A stretch of 64,000 nucleotides of DNA, taken from positions 1 through 64,000 of the forward strand of contig NZ_CP031264.1 of NCBI RefSeq assembly GCF_003258605.2, given 5' to 3'. Each line of letters begins with the position of its first letter. The first letter of the stretch is position 1. The stretch is from Peterkaempfera bronchialis (lineage in GTDB: Bacteria; Actinomycetota; Actinomycetes; Streptomycetales; Streptomycetaceae). Both the position numbers and the translations under genes were made by a program. Under the pieces are notes generated by a model that worked only from the letters and a program-made list of their open reading frames with translations, searched no databases and had not been told where the DNA came from. Below, one piece after another: positions 55,673 to 63,535 of this stretch.

Positions 55673-57177
55673 TCGGCGCGGCACTCAGCCTGCCTCACGG
55701 CGGCTTCGGGATGACAGTGACGCCCGAGATGCGCCAGCCGTGGACGTCCTACATCGAGGCTGTCGTCGGTCGGCTGCAGCGTTGCCTTGTCGACCACCCA
55801 CTGGCGCCCACGATTCTGGTGGCTGTCCGGGAAGAGCTCGGGTGGCTCGCGCGGTACGGTCCGAACGAGCTTCGAGGGCCCGTCAGAATGGTGTTGGACT
55901 CGATTCCGAGGACCGTGGACAACGAGCTCGCTCGTGCTCTGCACGGCGGCCCGACCGATCCTTCCGACTCCCCCGATGTCCCAGACTGGCACCAGGCCGC
56001 AAATGACCTGTTCGCACGCGTGGTGGAACAACTCACAGCCTGGCCCGACAGCGAAGTCATCACCCGCATGAGGACCCTCCTGAGCGAGGAGCAGAGGGTC
56101 TGCGGCAGCCAGAACAGCTCCGCGCGATTGTTCCTGATGGCGCTGGTCTCACGCAGGCCGTCCATAGGCGAGTTGCTGTGCAACCACGCCCTGTCCACAC
56201 CAACCGACCCGCTGGCTTCCTTGGGGCTGGTGACGATCACCCTCATCGCGATGGGCCACACCGCCGGCGGCCGGGCAGTTCATTGGGGCCGATCCCTCCT
56301 CAGCGACGGCAATGTCGAGCTGGTACGCGAGGTGGCCATGGCCTTCGGCCGCCAGCGCGGCCAGGCGGACCTGCTGCCCGGTGAAGCCGATCTGCTGCGA
56401 GATCTCGCTGCCCATGAGGACGGCGCCGTGCACTCGGCGACGCTCGGCGCTGTCTTGCGGCTCGGCGCCCAGCACAACGACCTGGCGATTGAACTGCTCA
56501 CCGTGCCGCGCGATGATGACGCCGGCCTGCATGAACTGGCAATGGCCCTGGGGCTGCCCCAGCTAGGTGTCATTTCGTGGCCCGACCTGACCGAGCACCA
56601 GCAGGACGACTGCCTTGCACGGTTGACCGCATGCCGCTCAATCGACAGCTACGAGATCCAGCAGCTCCTGAGGGTAATCGCACGGACAGCGCCGGCAGCG
56701 GTCGTCCAGCTCCTTCAAGCGCGCGTTGAAGCGTGCGAAAACTCTCCCACGTTGGCACCCCAGGCCCTTCCCCATTCCTGGCAGGCGTCTCCTCCCTTCC
56801 GCGACCACCAGAGCTTCCCTCAACTCCTGCACCAGATCGGGGACTGGCTCACTGCCGCCCCCGGCTCCGCTTGGAGACGGTTCCTAGGAGCCAGGCTCTT
56901 CGTGCTTGTAGCCGGGCCCTATGACGAGCATGTCATCGGCCTGATCGACGAATACCTCGACGATCCTGAGCCTGCGCGTCTGAGGACCGTCGCGACGATC
57001 CTGAGCGAAGCTCCTCGGGATCTGGTGTGGAACATCGAGTTCGTGCGCCGCTGCCTGCGCGCCGCCGATCGGCACGGCGACAAGTTCCTTGCCAGCATGC
57101 AGGGTGCTCTGGACTCAGCCCTCAACAGCGGTGTTTTCTCAGCCGTTCCAGGACAGCCCTACCCCCAAGGACGTTGA
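55582..57177 (+). CDS. STAND-type NTPase, C-terminal repeat part (separate frame)
   Basis: This frame continues the protein of the previous entry from LELRDQVLELAFTELGNAQL. It contains about 500 residues of HEAT-like helical repeats (VREVAMAFGRQRGQADLL, HEDGAVHSATLGAVLRLGAQ), typical of the sensor half of STAND proteins. Near 57131 a second shift occurs at a TTTT run: this frame ends with AVPGQPYPQGR at 57177, while conserved-looking sequence continues in the third frame to 57322. Joined, the protein would be about 1220 aa. Confidence 0.65.
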   Translation: MLELRDQVLELAFTELGNAQLERAAAAVKLIGAALSLPHGGFGMTVTPEMRQPWTSYIEAVVGRLQRCLVDHPLAPTILVAVREELGWLARYGPNELRGPVRMVLDSIPRTVDNELARALHGGPTDPSDSPDVPDWHQAANDLFARVVEQLTAWPDSEVITRMRTLLSEEQRVCGSQNSSARLFLMALVSRRPSIGELLCNHALSTPTDPLASLGLVTITLIAMGHTAGGRAVHWGRSLLSDGNVELVREVAMAFGRQRGQADLLPGEADLLRDLAAHEDGAVHSATLGAVLRLGAQHNDLAIELLTVPRDDDAGLHELAMALGLPQLGVISWPDLTEHQQDDCLARLTACRSIDSYEIQQLLRVIARTAPAAVVQLLQARVEACENSPTLAPQALPHSWQASPPFRDHQSFPQLLHQIGDWLTAAPGSAWRRFLGARLFVLVAGPYDEHVIGLIDEYLDDPEPARLRTVATILSEAPRDLVWNIEFVRRCLRAADRHGDKFLASMQGALDSALNSGVFSAVPGQPYPQGR

Positions 57178-57322
57178 ACAGCATGAGAAAGCCGAAGCTC
57201 TCGCTGACCGTTGTGCCCCGGGCAGCGTCGAAGAGCAGTTCTACCTAGCCCTTGGGGAGTCTGCCCAGAACAGCATTCGCAGAACTCGTCACGATCTGCC
57301 TCCGGACGACCGTGACTGGTGA
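57131..57322 (+). CDS. Probable C-terminal tail of the STAND protein (third frame)
   Basis: Reading from GTG 57131, VFSQPFQDSPTPKDVEQHEK continues through GSVEEQFYLALGESAQNSIR to PPDDRDW. The first residues coincide with the STAND frame (GVFS), which suggests a one-base slip in the TTTT run rather than a separate gene. If it is a separate gene, it is a 63-aa acidic protein overlapping by 47 bp. Confidence 0.45.
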   Translation: MFSQPFQDSPTPKDVEQHEKAEALADRCAPGSVEEQFYLALGESAQNSIRRTRHDLPPDDRDW

Positions 57323-57596
57323 CCAGGCTCGAGCGGTGTCAACGCACGAAAGGTCCCAGCGACGGGATCCACGAATCAGGCCGTGACTTCCGGCGAGCCC
57401 AGCACATGGCCGCTGCCCATGGCTGTCGCCTGCCGAGCGCCCCTCGCGGGCGAGGACGAGACAGCGATGCAGCGCGGCGCCACATCTGGACAGCCTGCCC
57501 GCGGAGGGCGTACGCCATCGGAGCCCTTGAGGAGGGCAGTCCCTTGCTGGCTGATGAAGGCCGACAGCCAGAAAGGGACCGACCTAGCTCGACGGT

Positions 57597-58088
57597 CTAA
57601 GCGATTTTGCGTCGCCCTGGACTGCGATTCCATCGGGCTGCGAATGACCTGATGGACTCAGCCGTGAAGACTGGACCGGCACCCACCCGACCGATAGGAC
57701 GGGGAAAGTCCGGGTGCTGCCCGTCAAGTTGAGCGACCCTCTGACGAGAGACATCCAGTTCAGCGGCTGCCTCGGTGTACCCCATCAGCTCTTGGGGCCT
57801 GGGATGGTCCCGTTCTGCGTCAGCCTCCTCGGCTGTGACTACTTGCAGGCTCGTCAGCTCGGCTTCGCTTCCTAGGGAAGCCCCCAGGGCCTCGGCAGCC
57901 ATCGATGACGCTTCCTGGGCGGCCTGAACCAGCCCTGTCGCGTTCAGGCGCCAGACCAGGTGGAGACGTTCGCTGTCAGCATCGTGCCTGATGACGCCCC
58001 TGATGAGCTGGTAGAGCTTCTCGAACTGCTCGTGCGCGATGCTCTTGGGGTAGGCGACGGTCACAATCGCCCTCCACTCTCGTTCCAC
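57597..58088 (-). CDS. HTH DNA-binding protein, second gene of a small two-gene unit
   Basis: This 163-aa protein starts at ATG 58088. Residues 1-90 look like a small alpha/beta domain (REWRAIVTVAYPKSIAHEQF). Residues about 98-155 are an excisionase/MerR-like HTH (LMGYTEAAAELDVSRQRVAQ, then FPRPIGRVGAGPVFTAESIR). It lies 92 bp downstream of the 65-aa protein gene on the same strand. A toxin-antitoxin-like or regulator pair is possible, but no family assignment is secure. Confidence 0.6.
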   Translation of the reverse strand: MEREWRAIVTVAYPKSIAHEQFEKLYQLIRGVIRHDADSERLHLVWRLNATGLVQAAQEASSMAAEALGASLGSEAELTSLQVVTAEEADAERDHPRPQELMGYTEAAAELDVSRQRVAQLDGQHPDFPRPIGRVGAGPVFTAESIRSFAARWNRSPGRRKIA

Positions 58089-58180
58089 GACTCTCCTCCT
58101 TCGTCCTTGCCGTGTTCTCTTGGGTTGTGTGCGGATGGACAGGGAGCGGGGGCCTGGCCTTCTGACCCCCGCGGCACCTG

Positions 58181-58378
58181 CTAGTCCTCCTCGGGGAAGA
58201 CCAGGCCGGCTTCACGCAGTTGCTTGATCAAGTCGACGACGTCACCGGGCGTCACCGGCGGCCCGCAAACAACCGTGTTGCTGTCCCGGGTGATGATCCA
58301 GGTGCCGGTTTTGGTCTGTCGCGTCTTGAACTCCTGGCGGTGCAGCGCGGCGAGGAGCTTGTCCATCCAATCGGCCAT
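58181..58378 (-). CDS. Small alpha/beta protein, HicA-like in size and layout
   Basis: ATG 58378 is favoured over 58411 because a promoter overlaps the longer version. The 65-aa product (ADWMDKLLAALHRQEFKTRQ, then GTWIITRDSNTVVCG, then VVDLIKQLREAGLVFPEED) has the helix-strand-strand-strand-helix order of HicA-type double-stranded-RNA-binding-fold toxins. It lacks the usual catalytic histidine. It is followed by an HTH protein with an alpha/beta N-terminus, which could be its partner. This is a structural guess only. Confidence 0.5.
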   Translation of the reverse strand: MADWMDKLLAALHRQEFKTRQTKTGTWIITRDSNTVVCGPPVTPGDVVDLIKQLREAGLVFPEED

Positions 58379-58382
58379 ATCT

Positions 58383-58411
58383 ATTCCACCCCCAACCCTT
58401 GCCCATGTCAA
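58383..58411 (-). promoter_or_regulatory. Promoter for the 58378 gene, probably leaderless
   Basis: On the minus strand TTGACA (58411-58406) and TGGAAT (58388-58383) are separated by exactly 17 bp. The -10 ends only 4 bases before ATG 58378, so transcription should begin at or very near the start codon. Confidence 0.6.
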
Positions 58412-58649
58412 GTATTACGCGAAGGACCGTAGCGCCGGCGGGCCGCCGAGGCAAATCGGTGCACGGAACGCAAGGCTACCCCCGTCGTCAGGGCCGATCC
58501 ATCCCTGCGACACCCAACCCCCGGCCGTCGGAGCGACACGCGCGACTGCGTTCCTGCCCACCACGCCGGGCCGTCGGGCGCGCGGCGAGAGCGGCGACGG
58601 AAGGGGCGACCCGGCGGACATCCTTGAGGCGGGCTTCTGCGGATGGAGG

Positions 58650-59530
58650 GTCCGGCGGGGCTCGGCAGCGGCGGGCGGCAGGGACACCGGTTGAGTGGGA
58701 CCGGCAGGTAGCGGGGGTTCGGGCAGCAGACTGCGGTGCTGGAGCACGGTCTTCTCGACGGCGTCGGCGAGGTTCTGCCAGAGGTGGAACCGGTCGGCAA
58801 CGTGGATGGCGTCCGGCGCGCCGAGCCTCCCGGCCTCGGCATGCAGAGCAGAGCGGTCACGGCAGATGACCTTCACCCCTGGGTGGGCGGCCAGCCCCGA
58901 GCGGACGGTCTCGACGGTGCGGCCCGGCAGCAGGTCGACCGGTCGCGGGTCTCGATGTCGACCAGGATGGTCGCGTAGACGTGCCCCTTGCACAGGGCGA
59001 ACTCGTCGATCCCGAGCACGCGCGGCACCGACGGCGCGGGCCCGGGAACAGCGCGTATCAGTCTGAGCAGGGTGGAGCGGCTGACCGGGACGGCGAACGC
59101 TTCTGCCAGGCGGGAGCCGACCCGGCCGGCGAGCATCAGCCCGAGCCGCTGCAACGCGGCCTGGAGCTGTTGGCTTCGCCATCCGTACCGGAAGGTGACG
59201 CCCTCGACCTGCTCGACGAACGTCGCCCGCTCGCAAGCTGGCTGGCGGCACCGGAAGCGGCAGACCCGTAACTCGACCATGACCCGGCGCTGGCCCGCGG
59301 TACTGTCGTCGAGGCTGCGCACGTAGCTGCTGTGCACGCGGCCCGAGGACGTTCCGCACGACGGACATTCTGCACCTGCCCTGGTTGTGGCGGCGTGGAT
59401 GGTGACGGCGCTGACCGCGACGTCGGTGGTCTGGAGCCAGGGGTCCCTGGGGCAGGTCGTGGGTCACGACCATTCATGATCGTGGAGCTGGTGACCCTCC
59501 GTGGCTCCGGCACCAAATGTGATCCAGACC
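58650..59530 (-). pseudogene. Decayed second ISL3 copy (transposase remnant)
   Basis: The minus strand carries sequence close to the intact ISL3 at 51544. Its left terminus lies near 59530 (gatccagacc end) and the transposase N-terminal half is recognisable: zinc region, LGIDEFALCKGHVYATILVD, then, after a frameshift, VDLLPGRTVETVRSGLAAHP to EPRRT at about 58650, where it stops. A short deletion lies near the start region. There is only one terminus and no right end. It is an old, inactive relative of the intact copy. Confidence 0.75.
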
Positions 59531-59580
59531 CACGTTCAGTCGCCGCCGACACCGCGCCTGACACGGCCGCAGTCGGATTC

Positions 59581-59721
59581 CTAGCTGTCCTGTAGCGGAG
59601 TTCCGGTCGATCGCGGTGTGTCCCGCACAGCGCGTGCATGCTCGCGGATCTCATGGATGAGTTCCACGGAGTCAGCAGCCTGTCGTGCTCGTGCGGCTGC
59701 CTCGGCTACGTCGCTTGGGGG
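59581..59721 (-). pseudogene. 3' fragment of an unknown gene cut by IS5
   Basis: Between the IS5 left end and a stop at 59581, the minus strand encodes an Ala/Arg/Glu-rich helical C-terminus (VAEAAARARQAADSVELIHE, then IREHARAVRDTPRS). The 5' part is missing beyond the insertion sequence. The original product is unknown. Confidence 0.4.
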
Positions 59722-59740
59722 CAGTGAGCCTTTTCCAACC

Positions 59741-60526
59741 TCAGCTTGACGTGGCGAGCTGCAGCACGAGGACGGCCTTGACGACGTCGGTGATGCGGGT
59801 GGTGCTGCAGCGGAGCTTTCGCAGGAGCCGCCAGCTCTTGAGGGTGGCCATGGCCTGTTCTCCGACCGCCCGGATCGTGGCGTGGGAGACATTCACGGCA
59901 CGCTGACCAGCGGAGAGCCGCTCCCAGCGGCCGCGGTAGGGCACGCGGACGGTGCCGCCGGCGCCCTGGTAGCCCTTGTCCGCCCAGCAACGCACGCCCG
60001 CCTCGGCCAGGGCATCGATGATGTGGTGGGTGCGGGCCGCCTTGATGTCGTGCACAGCACCGGGCAGCGCGGGCGAGGCCCAGATCAGGCGCCCGAACGG
60101 GTCGGCGATCACCTGCACGTTCATGCCGTGCTTGCGGTGCTTGCCGGAGAAGTAGGGGCGATCGGCGGCAATCCGGTCGATTGGCAGCAGCGTGCCGTCC
60201 AGGATGACGAAGGCCTTCCTGGCCGCAGTCCGTACTGCAGTGGCCAGGTCTGGGGCGAGGGCGGCCAGCACCTCGAGAGCCTCCTGCACGTACCGGAAGA
60301 CGGTGGCCACGCCCACCTCGAAGGCGGCAGCGAGTTGGGCGTAGGTGTCGCCGCAGCGCAGGTGGGCCAGGACCAGCAGGGCCTGGCGGCCAGGCGACAG
60401 GCGGCGCCAACGCGTGCGTTGCTGCCGACGCCGCGCCTGAAGGTGTCGCGCCAGGAACCGCACGCTCGAACTGGACAGATCCAGCCCGGACGGGTAGACA
60501 AGCACACGAAGCTCCTGGTAGGGCAC
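59741..60526 (-). CDS. IS5-family transposase (copy A)
   Basis: This 261-aa protein starts at GTG 60526. The N-terminal helical region includes LRCGDTYAQLAAAFEVGVAT (HTH). The DDE region is FVILDGTLLPIDRIAADRPY (first Asp), WADKGYQGAGGTVRVPYRGR (second Asp) and IRAVGEQAMATLKSWR (Glu). It is closely similar to copy B throughout. Copy A seems shifted at its very 5' end relative to copy B, so its start may have been lost and replaced by the GTG used here. Confidence 0.8.
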   Translation of the reverse strand: MPYQELRVLVYPSGLDLSSSSVRFLARHLQARRRQQRTRWRRLSPGRQALLVLAHLRCGDTYAQLAAAFEVGVATVFRYVQEALEVLAALAPDLATAVRTAARKAFVILDGTLLPIDRIAADRPYFSGKHRKHGMNVQVIADPFGRLIWASPALPGAVHDIKAARTHHIIDALAEAGVRCWADKGYQGAGGTVRVPYRGRWERLSAGQRAVNVSHATIRAVGEQAMATLKSWRLLRKLRCSTTRITDVVKAVLVLQLATSS

Positions 60527-60564
60527 GGGCGATCTTGGTCGTGAACCCGTCTACCAGGAGCTTC
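60508..60564. repeat. Inverted repeat spanning the copy A transposase start
   Basis: Arms gaagctcctggtag (60508-60521) and ctaccaggagcttc (60551-60564) are perfect 14-bp complements with a 29-base spacer. An equivalent structure exists in copy B. Confidence 0.75.
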
Positions 60565-60679
60565 ACTGCTTCGTACAGCCAGTCCTGCCAACTCGTCGCC
60601 CTCACGGCCAGGTCGGAAAAGGCTCACTGAGCCTTTTCCAACCTCCGTGCGAGGCAAGACCGTTGAGGTGACAACACGA

Positions 60680-60739
60680 CGAAGCTCCTGGTAGATGGGT
60701 TGTCGACCAAGATCAACATTCTCCGCCAGGAGCTTCGTG
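60680..60739. repeat. Inverted repeat spanning the copy B transposase start
   Basis: Arms acgaagctcctgg (60680-60692) and ccaggagcttcgt (60727-60739) are perfect 13-bp complements flanking the TTG start at 60700. They could sequester the ribosome-binding region and limit transposase synthesis. Confidence 0.75.
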
Positions 60740-61503
60740 TGCTTGTCTACCCGTCCGGGCTGGATCTGTCCACTTCCGCGCTGCGGCTGCTGGGAAGGGA
60801 ACTGGCCGCCCGACGCCGCCGGATCGGGACCCGGTGGCGGCGGCTGACCTGCGGCCGGCAGGCGCTGATGGGCCTGGCCCACCTGCGCTGCGGCCACACC
60901 TTCGCGCAACTCGCTGCCGGGTTCGGGGGCGGACTGGCCACCGCCCACCGCTACGTCACCGAGGCCGTCGAGGTCCTGGCCGAGCTCGCGCCCACCCTGG
61001 AGGAGGCGGTAGCCGTCGCCGCGACCAAGGCGTTCGTGATCCTGGACGGCACCCTGCCGCCCATCGACCGCGTCGCCGCCGACCGGCCCTTCTACTCCGG
61101 CAAGCACAAGCGCCACGGCATGAACGTCCAGGTCCTCACCGATGCCTTCGGGAAGGTGATCTGGGTGTCACCGGCCCTGCCCGGCGCGGTGCACGACATC
61201 AAGGCTGCCCGCACCCACGGCATCCTCGACGCGCTCAACACCGCGAGCATCCCGTGCTGGGCGGACAAGGCCTACCAGGGCGCAGGCCCGGCCGTTCGCG
61301 TCCCCTACCGAGGCCGGTGGGACAAGATTCCCGCAGGTCAGAAGGCCGTCAACCGCGCTCACGCGAAGATCCGCGCGGTCGGCGAGCAGGCCATGGCCAC
61401 CCTCAAGACCTGGCGCCTCCTGCGCAAGCTTCGCTGCAGCACCACCCGCATCACCAACATCGTCAAGGCCGTCCTGGCCCTGCAGCTCGCCACATCAGCG
61501 TGA
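60700..61503 (+). CDS. IS5-family transposase (copy B)
   Basis: This 267-aa protein starts at TTG 60700. Domain order and motifs are as in copy A: LRCGHTFAQLAAGFGGGLAT, FVILDGTLPPIDRVAADRPF, WADKAYQGAGPAVRVPYRGR and RAVGEQAMATLKTWR. All three catalytic acids are present and the frame is intact. The two copies differ at many positions, so they are relatives within one family rather than a recent duplication. Confidence 0.85.
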   Translation: MSTKINILRQELRVLVYPSGLDLSTSALRLLGRELAARRRRIGTRWRRLTCGRQALMGLAHLRCGHTFAQLAAGFGGGLATAHRYVTEAVEVLAELAPTLEEAVAVAATKAFVILDGTLPPIDRVAADRPFYSGKHKRHGMNVQVLTDAFGKVIWVSPALPGAVHDIKAARTHGILDALNTASIPCWADKAYQGAGPAVRVPYRGRWDKIPAGQKAVNRAHAKIRAVGEQAMATLKTWRLLRKLRCSTTRITNIVKAVLALQLATSA

Positions 61504-61616
61504 GATTGGAAAGCCCTCACGGTCGCGCTCATCCCCCGCGCCCCGAGGGCCCCGCCCACCAGGAAGACCACCCACAAAACTGAGAAACCCCAGCTCGTAG
61601 CCACAGCAGCCACGCA

Positions 61617-61833
61617 GAACGACTGGGCGACGACAAGCCCGAGTTCTGGCCAGCCTGGACCCGTGGTGGAACCCGCCCTGGCCGATCGGTGGCAGTACGC
61701 CTACCACCACTCCCGCACCCACCCCGATACCCCACGCGCCGCACGATGGATCACCGCCCAGCGCCAGGCATGGCCTCTCCTACACCCTGACCAGCAGCAG
61801 CTCCTGGCTGCTCTCGGCATCAGAGTGGGCAGG
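61617..61833 (+). pseudogene. Helicase-associated-domain remnant
   Basis: Right of the IS5 pair, the plus strand reads QARVLASLDPWWNPPWPI. After a one-base shift near 61687 it continues RWQYAYHHSRTHPDTPRAAR to WITAQRQAWPLLHPDQQQLL and ALGI. This is the W-rich helicase-associated repeat seen in the helicases at 6671 and 30717. The rest of that gene is gone, so the IS5 pair sits at a deletion border. Confidence 0.55.
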
Positions 61834-61844
61834 CCGCTCTCGTT

Positions 61845-63527
61845 TCAGCGAGGGCGCTCCTGCTCGCTGTGATAGGCGCGGGCCAGTAGCCCAGCGAACG
61901 CAGCGGCCCGCTCGACGCCGTATCGACCGCCTCGGATCTGGTGAAGCAACGCCCGGCCTACCTGCTCGGGAGTGAACCCGTTTCTCGCCAGCTCTTGAAC
62001 GATCTCCTCAATGGACAGTGGTGCCTGCCGGTGGGCACGCTCACTCACCGCACCAGATGCAGTCCCAACAAGGACGGGCCTTTGATCGGCGGATACGGCA
62101 GCCTGCACCGGAGCTTCGAAGAGGAGTTGCTGCTCTTTCGGGACGTCTGCAGCCCGCCGACTCCGCGGTGGTCGCACGTCCCCCGGGAGCAGGTTCTCAT
62201 CCAGTGGCCTGAGATCCGGCCTAGCGCGGACAAGGACGCTCTGGCCGAACGGCAAAGTGCCCCACACGTATGTGGCCTGGTTACTCGCTGCTGGTGTGTC
62301 CGTAGGCGTAAGGGGCCCCAGGCCGGCCAATGCTGGCCCCATTGCCGTGTGGCCTACGAGGTCGAGCGTGGCCTTGGGAGGGCTCCAGCGCAGAAGATCC
62401 GGGTAAGCGAATGTGGAGGCCTCACGCCCCTGAGAAATGTCCCACATGCGCCGTGCCTCGGTGTCAATTAGCCGGACATCTTGCACGGTGCCAGGCGGGG
62501 GGCCTGCCGTGACGACGCCTAGAAGAGCGCCAGCCATGGTGGCGATCGTGTCGGTGTCCGAGCCGAGGGTGTTGGCGGCAAGGAGCAGGCCAGCTTCTGG
62601 GGAGTCGGCATAGACATGTGCCAGAACCGCGGCAAGCAGGGTGGTGACTGTGCCTGATCCACGCGTTGCGTCGTCGAAGCCGCCCCACCGCTGCACCAGG
62701 GCAGCGTAGATCTCTGTTGAGAGGGGCGTTGTGGGGTCGAAGGCCTCGAGTGCTGCGCGGCATTCGTTGGCGACGGTGACGGCGGCCGAGCGGAAGTCGA
62801 TGCCAGCGGCATCACTCCATGTGGGTAGCCACAGATACGCCAGTTCGTCATCTTTTGCGATGACGTCCGGTACCTGCTCCAGCCAGTCGACTGCGGGGCG
62901 CCACTGCTTGGGGCTGGGAAGTTCGTTGGTGTCCAGTGCGTGGGCCAGCAGGATGGCGTGCAGGACGGCGCCGAGGATGCCCCGGGGGTGTCCGTGGGTG
63001 CTGACGGCGTTGCGTACGACGTCGCGGGTGATGTGGTCCCAGTTGGTGAGGTCCCGTGCGGACCAGACGTGGGGTTGGATTCGCATGGCGGCGCCGTTGC
63101 CGCCGATGTCGACGTAGCGGGCGGCTTTGGTGGCGAAAACGTTCTGGGACCACTTGGCTTCGACCCGCATCAAACCTGTGGCTGCCGCTTTGGTCCCGCG
63201 GCCGGCGCCGAGGGCGTAGGCCTGCCAGGCAACGACTTCGATCTTCGCGAAGGCCTCGGCGTCGAATTCCCCGTCTCCGCGAATGGCGCGTGAAGTTGCA
63301 AGGCGCAGTTGGGTGTCATCGGAGTAGGCGCCTGCGGGGAGAGGCATGTCGCGTCCAAAGCGGCCTCCCACGCGCCTCTTCCAAGGCACGGTCGTGGTGA
63401 CTTCATCCTGTCCGACGCGTCGTCGCACGCCGGCAGTGTCGGTCAGTTCGGTGATGAAGCCGAGTGCATCTCCGTACGCCGCCCACTGGGCTGAGGCGCG
63501 TACTGCCTCCCATTGCATGGCGCTCAC
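61845..63527 (-). CDS. ADP-ribosylglycohydrolase family protein
   Basis: This 560-aa protein starts at GTG 63527 (ATG 63518 is also possible). The family motifs are AAYGDALGF (17-24), AYSDDTQL with Asp70/Asp71 as metal ligands, GGNGAAMRI (142-150) and GSDTDTIATMAGALLG (Asp324, Asp326). These enzymes remove ADP-ribose from modified substrates using two metal ions. An extra about 180 residues at the C-terminus end in a helical SIEEIVQELARNGFTPEQVG unit. It starts 8 bp after the stop of the DarT-like gene, so the two form an operon. I infer that it reverses or neutralises the transferase. Confidence 0.85.
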   Translation of the reverse strand: MSAMQWEAVRASAQWAAYGDALGFITELTDTAGVRRRVGQDEVTTTVPWKRRVGGRFGRDMPLPAGAYSDDTQLRLATSRAIRGDGEFDAEAFAKIEVVAWQAYALGAGRGTKAAATGLMRVEAKWSQNVFATKAARYVDIGGNGAAMRIQPHVWSARDLTNWDHITRDVVRNAVSTHGHPRGILGAVLHAILLAHALDTNELPSPKQWRPAVDWLEQVPDVIAKDDELAYLWLPTWSDAAGIDFRSAAVTVANECRAALEAFDPTTPLSTEIYAALVQRWGGFDDATRGSGTVTTLLAAVLAHVYADSPEAGLLLAANTLGSDTDTIATMAGALLGVVTAGPPPGTVQDVRLIDTEARRMWDISQGREASTFAYPDLLRWSPPKATLDLVGHTAMGPALAGLGPLTPTDTPAASNQATYVWGTLPFGQSVLVRARPDLRPLDENLLPGDVRPPRSRRAADVPKEQQLLFEAPVQAAVSADQRPVLVGTASGAVSERAHRQAPLSIEEIVQELARNGFTPEQVGRALLHQIRGGRYGVERAAAFAGLLARAYHSEQERPR

Positions 63528-63535
63528 CGTAGTCC

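Larger units (their letters stand above)
59722..60629 (-). mobile_element. IS5-family insertion sequence, copy A
   Basis: The left end cagtgagccttttccaacct matches, inverted, the right end (ggtcggaaaaggctcactg) with one mismatch in about 19. One minus-strand transposase fills the element. The right end abuts IS5 copy B, which lies in opposite orientation. Confidence 0.75.
60628..61519 (+). mobile_element. IS5-family insertion sequence, copy B
   Basis: The left end tgagccttttccaacct near 60628 pairs imperfectly with the right end (aggttggaaagccctca type) near 61519. One plus-strand transposase is present. It lies head-to-head with copy A with essentially no spacer. Confidence 0.65.

Noticed and set aside
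58181-58378. Firm HicA toxin assignment
   Set aside because: Size and secondary-structure order fit, but the conserved histidine is not seen and the partner is not a recognisable HicB.
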